In this document: positions 1 to 8,249 of the stretch, piece by piece
Layout of the letters: the number at the start of each line of letters is the position of its first letter
How positions within the stretch are numbered: the stretch's first letter is position 1
From: Candidatus Latescibacterota bacterium
GTDB taxonomy: Bacteria > Latescibacterota > UBA2968
Length of the DNA: 64,000 bases
Direction of reading: 5' to 3'
Assembly (NCBI GenBank): GCA_022824945.1
Contig: JAJDYX010000056.1
Location: 101,241 to 165,240, forward strand
Notes under the pieces: model-generated
Told to the model about the DNA's origin: nothing
The model's database searches: none
What the model saw: the letters and a program-made list of their open reading frames with translations, nothing else
Made by a program: the position numbers and the translations under genes

Positions 1-211
1 TTCCAAGAAGGTATAGGTCCCAAAAATTTGCTTAAAAATAACACATAACCAAAATTCGACTCAAAAAAAATAAACAACAATGTCCTGCGGGGTTCGGTGT
101 TTACGAATCGAAAGCACCTGTATAAGCGTGTAATAATAATCCCGCAAAATTTTTCTTGTCACGGGCCACAATTTTCGTTATTTATATATCTTAAATTCAC
201 AATCATTATAG

Positions 212-246
212 TGTAAATAAATGTAAATAATGTAAATAAATGTAAA
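212..246 (+). promoter_or_regulatory. Four phased TGTAAATAA direct repeats upstream of DUF1552 gene
   Basis: TGTAAATAA occurs at 212, 222 and 231, and TGTAAA again at 241, giving spacings of 10, 9 and 10 bases, close to one helical turn. The array lies just before the ribosome binding site of the first gene, so it could be an operator for a repressor or a 5' leader element. A weak promoter guess is TTGTCA at 156-161 with TATTTA at 179-184. The rest of 1-211 is AT-rich and shows no gene. The repeats are seen; the function is inferred. Confidence 0.4.
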
Positions 247-269
247 CCGCAATGAAAAAGGAGCCACTC

Positions 270-1541
270 ATGAAACCACTGAATCGGCGTACATTTCTCA
301 GGAGTGCAGGTGTTTGTCTGGCATTGCCGTTTTTAGACGCCATGATCCCCGTGGGGCGAACTGCGAGTCGGGCATTTGCGGTTGCCCGCGCACAGGCCGC
401 AAAGCGGCTGGTATGTATTGGCAACCCCTTTGGAATGATCCCCGAGCGATTCTTCCCAACGGGAAGCGGAGCAAATTACACACTCCCCCCACTCCTACAA
501 CCCCTATCAGCGCACCAGCGAGATTTCACAATCTTCTCCAACCTGGACCACGGCGTAACTGGCGGACATCGCACCGCGCATACATTCTTGAGCGGCATTC
601 GCATCAAAGACGCCAAAATGATGCCCGAAGGCAACATCAGCATCGATCAAAAAGCCGCGGAATTTGTCGGCGTCAACACGCGGTTTCCCTCGTTAAACGT
701 AAGCATCAACGGCCACTGCGAAATGTGCTGGACGCGCACGGGCGTGCGGGTGCCGCCAATTAACAATCCCCAAAAGGTATTCCAGGCACTCTTTGTAGAT
801 ACCACAGCACAGGAAAAAGAACGGCGTGCAATCGCGCTCGAACAGCACGGCAGCATCTTAGACGCCGTAATGGGAGAAGCGCGATCCTTTGAGCGCAAAC
901 TGGGCCAAAGAGATCGGGAAAAACTGGAAGAATATCTGACCTCTGTGCGCACAGTCGAGAAAAAGCTGGGCATGTCCAAAGCGTGGCTGGACAAACCCAA
1001 ACCCCAGGTCAATATGGAAATGCCGGAAAATGGTCCCTTTGTCGAAACCCTGCCCTTGATGTACGACCTCATTGCCCTATCACTGCAAACGGACTCCACG
1101 CGGATAGCAACTCTGGAAGTGGGCATGGGGATCAAAACCACAGACCTGGGCCTGAACACGAATTACCACAAATACTCACACCACGGCAAATTGCCCGAAC
1201 TCATGGAAGGCCTGACAATAATTGAAAAATATCAGATGAAACACCTGGGCCTATTCTTCGACAAACTCAAAGCCATTGAAGACCCCGCCGGGGGAACTCT
1301 GTTTGACAACACAATGATATTATCGGGCAGTGGCATGGGCAATGGCAGTTCGCACTCCAATAAAAACCTGCCCATCTTACTCGCGGGTGGCGGATTCAAT
1401 CACGGACAGCACATAGTATTTCCAGAAGCCAAGACCCAGCGCGTACCACTGAGCAACCTGTACCTATCAATGTTACAAAATTTCGGACTGGAAATCGATC
1501 ACTTCGGCCAGAGCACCGGCACGCTAAAAGGATTCAAATAA
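270..1541 (+). CDS. DUF1552 family Tat-exported protein
   Basis: The 423-residue product belongs to the DUF1552 family, common in planctomycetes and related uncultivated bacteria, of unknown biochemical function. The start at 270 is preferred over the in-frame ATG at 252 because AAGGAG at 258-263 lies six bases upstream of it. It also places a twin-arginine signal (NRRTFLRSAG) at residues 4-13, followed by a hydrophobic stretch, so export of a folded protein by Tat is likely. The C-terminal part has an alkaline-phosphatase-like GSGMGNGSSHSNKNLP segment. The stop is two bases before the next gene, a DUF1592-type protein, and the two families are usually found as a pair. Family call is strong; role unknown. 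Confidence 0.85.
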   Translation: MKPLNRRTFLRSAGVCLALPFLDAMIPVGRTASRAFAVARAQAAKRLVCIGNPFGMIPERFFPTGSGANYTLPPLLQPLSAHQRDFTIFSNLDHGVTGGHRTAHTFLSGIRIKDAKMMPEGNISIDQKAAEFVGVNTRFPSLNVSINGHCEMCWTRTGVRVPPINNPQKVFQALFVDTTAQEKERRAIALEQHGSILDAVMGEARSFERKLGQRDREKLEEYLTSVRTVEKKLGMSKAWLDKPKPQVNMEMPENGPFVETLPLMYDLIALSLQTDSTRIATLEVGMGIKTTDLGLNTNYHKYSHHGKLPELMEGLTIIEKYQMKHLGLFFDKLKAIEDPAGGTLFDNTMILSGSGMGNGSSHSNKNLPILLAGGGFNHGQHIVFPEAKTQRVPLSNLYLSMLQNFGLEIDHFGQSTGTLKGFK

Positions 1542-1543
1542 AA

Positions 1544-4009
1544 ATGAAAAAATGCGTTCTATTCCTCCTGATTGGCATCTTGTCCTCATCGACTGCCTGG
1601 GCAGAAGGGGATGCGACATACAAAAACACCGTGCGGACATTTCTATCCCAGCGGTGTTATAAATGCCACGGCGCAGAGCTTCAAAAAGCCGATCTGCGGT
1701 TTGATACCCTCACATTGGATTTTCACAATGAAGATGTCTTGCTAACCTGGCAAAATATCGCCGACATGTTAAACCTCGGCTTAATGCCTCCCTATGAAGA
1801 GCCGCAGCCCGAACTGGCGGAAATGAAACCCGTGATCGACTGGATCACCGGCGCGCTAAAAGCGCATCACGAAGCCGAAGAAAGCACGGGCGGACAAACG
1901 GTCTTGCGCCGCTTGAATCGGAATGAATACCGCAACACAATTCGGGATCTCTTGCATCTGGACATGACCATGTTTGACCCCACAGATGCATTTCCCCAGG
2001 ACGATGAAGAACACGGATTCGACAACATCGGCAAAACCCTCGTCATGTCGGACTTTCTGGTCGAAAAATATCTCGACGCAGCCGATCAAATCGTGGAACG
2101 CACCGTATTGCCCAGCCCGCCGCCAGAAGTAAAAACTCACGAATTCACCTTTCCCATCATGCGCGGTGCCGGTGGATTTTTGACACCCGCGAGCCGCCGC
2201 TTGAAACAGGGATACGACGAGATATTCCGTCGCCCCGATGACCGATGGGGATACATGTCCATCGACAGATTCCGACAGGGCGTACCCCATTCGGGAATGT
2301 ACCGCGTTCGCGTTCGCGCATCCGCACACAACCAGCAACACCCCTATGACAAAGCCTTGCGAACAGATGAAAATGAACCCATGCGCATGGGCATTGTCGC
2401 CGCGTCCGGGCGTTATGGCGACCTGCGGCAGAGCAACACATCGGATATAACACTGGCCGAATTTGAAATGGTCGCAGATGGCAAACCCCGCGATTACGAA
2501 CGCGAACTCTGGCTGGATGAGTCTTACGTGCCGCGCGTCACCTATCCAAACGGGCCTGTCACGCTCTATTGGCGGAGTATTCTGAGGCGTTATCACCCCC
2601 AACTCTACGACAAAACGGACCGGCGCAAACTATCTCAACGAGAGGATCAGCAACTCGTACATCGGCAAACAGAAGTCGCGGTAATGAATTATCTGGGACC
2701 GAGCATTCGCATATACAAAGTCGAAATCGAAGGACCCCTTTACGACCAGTGGCCCCCGCCTTCGCACACGAGCGTCTTTGGCAAGCGCGACCCCAACAAA
2801 GTCAAACCGCGCGATATCCTGACCCGCTTTGCAACGCGCGCGTATCGCCGCCCGGTCAAACAGAGTGAAATCGCGCACATCCTGCAACTGGTCAATCAAC
2901 ACGAAAAAGCAGGCGCCTCGCGCGTTCAGGCCATCAAAATGGGCTTAAAAGCCATCTTGTGTTCGCCCAATTTCCTCTATCTCTACGAAAACGAAGGCCA
3001 ATTAGACGACTACGCCCTCGCATCCAAGCTATCGTATTTTCTCTGGTCATCCATGCCCGACGAAGAATTATTCAATCTGGCAAAGAAAAAGCGACTGCAC
3101 AAACCAGACGTCTTGCGCGCACAAATTAATCGCATGTTAAAAGACGAAAGAGCCAGGGCATTTGTAGAGAACTTCACAGAACGCTGGTTAGCCCTGTACA
3201 AAATTGGCGAAATGCCGCCCGACCCGCGCAATTTCCGATTGTACTATCAGGCGCATCTCGAAGACGCGATTAAAAAAGAAACCCACGCCTTTTTTTATCA
3301 CATCCTCGACAAAAACATGAGTATCGCGCATTTTATCGACTCGGACTTCACTTTCATCAACCGCGACCTGAGCTTATTGTACCGCATAGAAGGCGTAGAG
3401 GGCCGGGAATTTCGCAAAGTAAAACTCAACGACCCCCAACGCGGCGGCCTATTGGGACACGCCAGCGTATTGACGGCGACCTCCAACGGAATCGAAACAT
3501 CGCCCGTAGTGCGCGGCGTATGGGTATTAGAAAACATATTGGGCATAACACCCCCGCCACCCCTGCCCGATATCGAGCCACTCGAACCCGACATTCGAGG
3601 ATCGACGACCATTCGCCAGCAACTGGCAAACCACCGCAATATCGCCACCTGTAACGAATGCCATCGCCACATTGACCCCATAGGCTTTGCACTGGAAAAT
3701 TACAACCCCATAGGCGCGTGGCGATATGGTTACGGTCCCAAAAAACCAAAAATAGATGTATCAGATGTCCTATCTGACGGCAGCAAATTCAACGACCTTG
3801 TGGGCTTTAAAAAGATCCTCATGGGAAAGAAAGATCAATTTGCCCGCTGTCTGACCGAAAAGATGCTCACCTACGCGACCGGACGCACACTGGAAGCCAC
3901 CGACCGCCCCGAAGTGGATCGCATCGTACACAACTTGAAAACACAGGGCTATGGCTTGAAAGATCTGGTCATGCTCGTAGCGACGAGCGAGCCATTCTTG
4001 ACGAAATAA
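1544..4009 (+). CDS. DUF1592/DUF1588/DUF1585-type protein with c-type heme motif
   Basis: An 821-residue secreted protein with an N-terminal signal peptide (cleavage near AWA20). A CxxCH heme c motif follows (Cys38, Cys41, His42). The rest matches the planctomycete-type multidomain arrangement DUF1587, DUF1595, DUF1592, DUF1588, DUF1585. A second CNECH motif (Cys703, Cys706, His707) lies in the DUF1588 part. The start is only two bases after the DUF1552 stop, so the genes are translated together. The pair is thought to act in the periplasm, perhaps in oxidative breakdown of complex organics, but no substrate is established. A Rho-independent terminator follows at 4036. Confidence 0.85.
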   Translation: MKKCVLFLLIGILSSSTAWAEGDATYKNTVRTFLSQRCYKCHGAELQKADLRFDTLTLDFHNEDVLLTWQNIADMLNLGLMPPYEEPQPELAEMKPVIDWITGALKAHHEAEESTGGQTVLRRLNRNEYRNTIRDLLHLDMTMFDPTDAFPQDDEEHGFDNIGKTLVMSDFLVEKYLDAADQIVERTVLPSPPPEVKTHEFTFPIMRGAGGFLTPASRRLKQGYDEIFRRPDDRWGYMSIDRFRQGVPHSGMYRVRVRASAHNQQHPYDKALRTDENEPMRMGIVAASGRYGDLRQSNTSDITLAEFEMVADGKPRDYERELWLDESYVPRVTYPNGPVTLYWRSILRRYHPQLYDKTDRRKLSQREDQQLVHRQTEVAVMNYLGPSIRIYKVEIEGPLYDQWPPPSHTSVFGKRDPNKVKPRDILTRFATRAYRRPVKQSEIAHILQLVNQHEKAGASRVQAIKMGLKAILCSPNFLYLYENEGQLDDYALASKLSYFLWSSMPDEELFNLAKKKRLHKPDVLRAQINRMLKDERARAFVENFTERWLALYKIGEMPPDPRNFRLYYQAHLEDAIKKETHAFFYHILDKNMSIAHFIDSDFTFINRDLSLLYRIEGVEGREFRKVKLNDPQRGGLLGHASVLTATSNGIETSPVVRGVWVLENILGITPPPPLPDIEPLEPDIRGSTTIRQQLANHRNIATCNECHRHIDPIGFALENYNPIGAWRYGYGPKKPKIDVSDVLSDGSKFNDLVGFKKILMGKKDQFARCLTEKMLTYATGRTLEATDRPEVDRIVHNLKTQGYGLKDLVMLVATSEPFLTK

Positions 4010-4035
4010 GTCGCTAATTTCACAACGGAAAAACA

Positions 4036-4075
4036 AAAACGCTCTGGTATTTTGCCAGGGCGTTTTTTCTTTTTG
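4036..4075 (+). terminator. Rho-independent terminator after DUF1592 gene
   Basis: ACGCTCTGG and CCAGGGCGT form a nine-pair stem with one G-T pair around a short loop, flanked by an A-run before and a T-rich tract after. It sits 27 bases after the stop at 4009. Confidence 0.8.
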
Positions 4076-4436
4076 TAAAAAAATGTAAAAATAAATTTGG
4101 AAAAACCGTCGTTTACCATTGACCCGCCTCAATTTGAATATTAACATGATTTAAAGTTAAAATAAATCATTTTTATCAATGCGACAGAAGACTGCTAAAT
4201 GGATTAAACTTCGTTGTGGTATGGCAGTAATGACAACCAAAACCTTCTGGGTCGCGTCTAAAGCATGCAAGGGACATGCCGCGATGACGGCCTTTACTGG
4301 TCCCTACCGCTCGTCAGACAAAATCCGCGCCATCCGCGTAATCCGTTTCATCCGCGATCCGAAAGGAGGTTATGCCTATAGCCTGAGAACAGAAGTGTTT
4401 TACCCGTAGTATGCAAATCGTCACAAACCGCAACAT
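4076..4436. other. Gene-free spacer with CGGAT-type repeat
   Basis: About 360 bases with no convincing gene. The only marked structure is a run of ATCCGCG-like units at about 4323-4361. The short open frame at 4179-4409 reads through this repeat (its translation contains RAIRVIRFIRD) and has no ribosome binding site, so it was not called. Confidence 0.5.
4323..4361 (-). repeat. ATCCGCG-type dispersed intergenic repeat
   Basis: Consecutive imperfect units of ATCCGCG / ATCCG. The reverse-complement form (GCGGAT) appears between genes at 48451-48489 and a related GGATACGGAT run at 15754-15806. All copies are in spacers. Confidence 0.5.
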
Positions 4437-4450
4437 AAGGAGGTCGTTCT

Positions 4451-5149
4451 ATGAAGTTTATTGTAGCAGCGTTACTAAGTCTGGCTCTTATTGGGCCGGG
4501 AGTGGCAGAAGTGAACGGCACCTGGTCTGTCGGAGTGACCGGGCAATACGACGTACCGCTGTTCAAATTGAACCAGTGGTTTCCCTCGGGAGGGATTGAC
4601 ATCGGGGGAACGGTCTCTCGCATCAACAACCCGACCTGGACATTTGAACTGGACGCGCGGTATGCCAAATACGGATCGGGCGAACTGGAAAACCGCAGAT
4701 TCCTGTGGTCGGTTGACCTGCAAGAATACGAAAGCTCAAACGCCAGTTCGGAAATGACCTGGTTTACAGTAACCGCCAACTATCTTTACCACTTCGACGG
4801 CGGAGGTGAAAAATTGAACACCGGGGGTGGCGCGCCCTATTTCGTCATCGGATCGGGCTTTTACCACTACAACAACGAAATCAGTGGACTAATTTACCCC
4901 GGTCAGAGCGGAACCCTGGACACCAATTTGATACAACGCCCCGAATCAGATGTTCGCACGGCTCTGGGCGTAAACGCCGGTGTGGGCGTCGAATACTTTG
5001 CCTCTCAGAATTTTGCCATTGACCTTCGGGCACAATACCACGTCATCTGGGGCCATGTGCGCCCCCTCGAAGCCTGGGGCTTACAAGAGGCATTTCCATT
5101 TCACAAACTCAACCTGGGTGTTCGGCTCAAGTTGTATTTCCCCAAATAA
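4451..5149 (+). CDS. Small outer-membrane beta-barrel-like protein
   Basis: A 232-residue protein with a signal peptide (MKFIVAALLSLALIGPGVAE) and alternating hydrophobic/polar segments rich in aromatic residues, typical of an OmpA/OmpW-like barrel. The last residues (LGVRLKLYFPK) look like a terminal beta-strand. AAGGAGG at 4437-4443 fixes the start. It lies 15 bases before the TonB receptor gene and probably heads that operon. I cannot name a family with confidence; its job is inferred from topology and neighbours. Confidence 0.6.
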   Translation: MKFIVAALLSLALIGPGVAEVNGTWSVGVTGQYDVPLFKLNQWFPSGGIDIGGTVSRINNPTWTFELDARYAKYGSGELENRRFLWSVDLQEYESSNASSEMTWFTVTANYLYHFDGGGEKLNTGGGAPYFVIGSGFYHYNNEISGLIYPGQSGTLDTNLIQRPESDVRTALGVNAGVGVEYFASQNFAIDLRAQYHVIWGHVRPLEAWGLQEAFPFHKLNLGVRLKLYFPK

Positions 5150-5164
5150 TAGCGGAGGTTCAGC

Positions 5165-8100
5165 ATGCGTTTTACCATTCGTTTGAGCTGTCTCCTGATC
5201 CTGGTCGGCGCACTATGCGTCTTCCATCCTGGCGATGGAATGGCAGCCACAACAGGAAAAGTCACAGGTGTCGTAAAAGATGCCCAGGGTGAGGCACTAC
5301 CGGGCGTCAACGTAGTCGTAAAAGGCACGCGGCGCGGCGCTGTAACCGATACAGATGGCTACTTTTTAATATTAGCTGTCGATCCGGGCGTGCATGAAGT
5401 CGAAGCGTCCCTCGTGGGCTACCGCACCGAAACCATACAAAACGTACTCGTACAGGTCGAATTGACCACCACAGTAAATATCGTACTCCAGGAAGCAGCC
5501 GTAGAACTCGGCGAACTGGTCGTCATTGCCGAGCGACCTGCCGTGGAACCCGATAAAACCGTGAGCCGCTATATCGTAGGCGTCGAACAGGTCGAACAGG
5601 TTCCCCTTGCGCGAAACGCGGCAGAAGTCATCGAATTGCAACCCGGCGTATCCCTGGACGGCGCCATGCGCATCCGCGCAAGCCATACCGCCTCGGTAAC
5701 CAACGGCACCAATGAAGTCTTTGTGGAAATCGACGGCATTCGCCTGTCCAACGACGATGGCGTAGCCGAAAACAACACGGCCTCACAGGTCAACAGCCTG
5801 GCGCGCGGGGCACTGCAAGAAGTCGCCGTCGTCACCGGCGGCATGAACGCCGAATACGGCAATGCACAGGGCGGCGTAATCAGCCTGGTAAGCCGCGAAG
5901 CCAAAGAGCGATACGGCGGACTGGGCGAATACCGCCTGACCCTGCCGGGGCTAAAGCACTGGGGCGCAAACGTCTATAACAGCCCGCTTCTGGAAGGCAA
6001 AACCCCGGACACTGGCAATCCCAATATAGATTCAACGCCTTCGGATTACGACAAAGCATTGGGACATTTTTTGGAAGGCAACGTCTCCGGACCAATTAAT
6101 CCACAACTCGGATTCTTCCTCAGCACCTATACAGATCGGCAGGCATCCGTTTTTCCAGGTCCTGCCAATCACGCGCCCTTTAACCTGAACACATCGGCCA
6201 ATGCGACCTATCGGCCGGGCGACAAGTACAAAGTCAAGCTCGGCACCACATGGGTGTACAAAGACGGGTTCAACAACGGCTCGACCAGTGTGGTACGCGG
6301 TCCGGGCGGTGCAACCACGGGCGTACCCCCGGGTGGCGTGCGCGGCATCTCGGAAAGCGGCCTCAACCTCTACCTGCCCGCTGGGTATAGCTCCTCGGGC
6401 AAGTCACCGCGCACAGATCAGGTATTTTACGGCGTCTTGACACACACCATATCGCCCAAAACATTTTACGAAGTCCGCGTATCTTTCCAGCGCACATCCC
6501 TCGATACCAGCGATGTGCCATCAGAGACAACAGACATCGTCCGCGGTGCAAACGGATTTTACGGCACGCGGGACATCCACGCCTTTAGCTGGGCGCGGCG
6601 CACGCGCATCCTGTTAAAAGGCGACTTGTCCAGCCAGGTGACGCGGGGACACTTTGTAAAAGCTGGTTTTGAAATCATTCGCAACAGCATCCAACAGCAA
6701 GATGTGGTCTATAACACAACCCGCGAACGCAACATCCGCTTGCTGGGCAAGGGCGACCCCATCGTGGGCATGGAACCTTTTAATCCCGCGACCTACGCGG
6801 CTTATATCCAGGACAAAATGGAATTTGAGGGCCTGATCGTCAATCTGGGTGTGCGCTACGAAGTCCTCGCACCCGGCGAATCCTTTGGCCGCGCCATGGA
6901 CCACGTTACCTGGAACCACTACAACTCGCTGACGCGCTGGCGAAACGTACCTATCGTGGATTCGCCCACGCAGACGGCCATCAGCCCGCGTCTGGGTATT
7001 TCACACCCCATCACAGAGCGTTCCACCATCCGATTTTTCACCGGCCGCTTCCACCAGTTTATCGGTCTGCAAAGCCTTTACAACCGCACCTGGCGGGCGA
7101 CGGGACCGGACAAGGATCTGAACGGCAATGGGCAAATCGACGAGATGGAAATTTTCAACGCCCTGGTCTATCCGCTGGCGGGCGAATTTGGCAATGTCCA
7201 CATGAAGCCCGAGCGCACGACCAACTTTGAGGTCGGCTTCGACTACAACTTCTACGGCGATTACGTCCTGGGCCTGACGGCTTTTTACAAAGATCAGGAA
7301 GGCACGCTATCCAGCGGTGGGTCAGACTTCTTCATCGACGAGCCGGTATTTGGCTTCAACTCTTCATATACCCACGCCTTCTTCAATCGCCGCTTTGCCA
7401 CATCTCGCGGATTTGAGCTGTCCTTCCAGAAAAAATTCAGCCAGATGACCGCCCTGTACGTGGCTTACAACGTCAACTGGGCCAAAGCGCACCGCGGCGG
7501 CAAATCATCCTGGGAATGGTTCATCGCTCCCACGGCTCAATATGTGAACAGCGACAAGTTCTTTGCCGGCGTCACCGTGCAAGCCGACGGGCAGGAAGTG
7601 CCCCGCGCACCAACGGCCGAAGAGCGGAGGGCATTCGCAGAAAAAGCCAATGAAATTGCTCTGAAATACAAATTAAAAGCAGACGTGATGGAACCAAAGA
7701 GCAATGCCTTCTGGGAACAGCCAGTCCTCGTCGAAGATGGGCTGTATTCCTTCAACATCGCCAACTACAGCATTCCCACCTTAGATGGCGGTCTGGACAG
7801 GCGCAACTTTGCCAGCGTGCAATTCCTCTTCTCTGCACCGCCGGATTTCCACGTTACTGCGCTGGCCGGATTCCGCGCGACCATGGTCTGGCAGATGCAG
7901 ACCGGCGGCGCATTCTGGTACACGCCACCCACCGGACCGAGGGAAAGGCGCAACGGTCCCCCCACCACAGCCACAGACGTCAGCTTTGAAAAAGACTTTG
8001 GACTGGGGCAGACGGGTACGGCCACGACATTCCTGGAAGTCCGCAACCTCTTTGGGCAGCGCGACGACACGGGCACTGGTTTCCGCTGGATCCAGTACGG

Positions 8101-8227
8101 CCTCCAGAAACCGCCGCCCGGAGACAGCAAATTCGATAACTTTGGCGATATTTCCGAACTGACCCGCTACAACGGCGGGCTGGGCAGACCCCGAACCATC
8201 GTGGCCGGGGCGCGGTTTAAGTTCTAA
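5165..8227 (+). CDS. TonB-dependent receptor with carboxypeptidase-regulatory-like domain
   Basis: A 1020-residue outer-membrane receptor. Order: signal peptide (about 1-28), CarboxypepD_reg-like domain (about 32-112, with GVVKDAQGEALPGVNVVVKG), TonB plug (about 120-250, containing QVNSLARGALQEVAVVTGG and EYGNAQGGVISLVSREA), then the 22-strand-type barrel to the end (RTIVAGARFKF, terminal Phe). Such receptors import large or scarce substrates using TonB energy. A SusD partner is not present; instead a secreted protein and a PorV-like protein follow, so the substrate is unknown. GCGGAGG precedes the start. Confidence 0.9.
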   Translation: MRFTIRLSCLLILVGALCVFHPGDGMAATTGKVTGVVKDAQGEALPGVNVVVKGTRRGAVTDTDGYFLILAVDPGVHEVEASLVGYRTETIQNVLVQVELTTTVNIVLQEAAVELGELVVIAERPAVEPDKTVSRYIVGVEQVEQVPLARNAAEVIELQPGVSLDGAMRIRASHTASVTNGTNEVFVEIDGIRLSNDDGVAENNTASQVNSLARGALQEVAVVTGGMNAEYGNAQGGVISLVSREAKERYGGLGEYRLTLPGLKHWGANVYNSPLLEGKTPDTGNPNIDSTPSDYDKALGHFLEGNVSGPINPQLGFFLSTYTDRQASVFPGPANHAPFNLNTSANATYRPGDKYKVKLGTTWVYKDGFNNGSTSVVRGPGGATTGVPPGGVRGISESGLNLYLPAGYSSSGKSPRTDQVFYGVLTHTISPKTFYEVRVSFQRTSLDTSDVPSETTDIVRGANGFYGTRDIHAFSWARRTRILLKGDLSSQVTRGHFVKAGFEIIRNSIQQQDVVYNTTRERNIRLLGKGDPIVGMEPFNPATYAAYIQDKMEFEGLIVNLGVRYEVLAPGESFGRAMDHVTWNHYNSLTRWRNVPIVDSPTQTAISPRLGISHPITERSTIRFFTGRFHQFIGLQSLYNRTWRATGPDKDLNGNGQIDEMEIFNALVYPLAGEFGNVHMKPERTTNFEVGFDYNFYGDYVLGLTAFYKDQEGTLSSGGSDFFIDEPVFGFNSSYTHAFFNRRFATSRGFELSFQKKFSQMTALYVAYNVNWAKAHRGGKSSWEWFIAPTAQYVNSDKFFAGVTVQADGQEVPRAPTAEERRAFAEKANEIALKYKLKADVMEPKSNAFWEQPVLVEDGLYSFNIANYSIPTLDGGLDRRNFASVQFLFSAPPDFHVTALAGFRATMVWQMQTGGAFWYTPPTGPRERRNGPPTTATDVSFEKDFGLGQTGTATTFLEVRNLFGQRDDTGTGFRWIQYGLQKPPPGDSKFDNFGDISELTRYNGGLGRPRTIVAGARFKF

Positions 8228-8249
8228 ATTTGACAGGAGGAGCATATCA

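Noticed and set aside
4179..4409. 76-codon plus-strand frame in the spacer before the barrel gene
   Set aside because: Reads through an ATCCGCG repeat and lacks a ribosome binding site.
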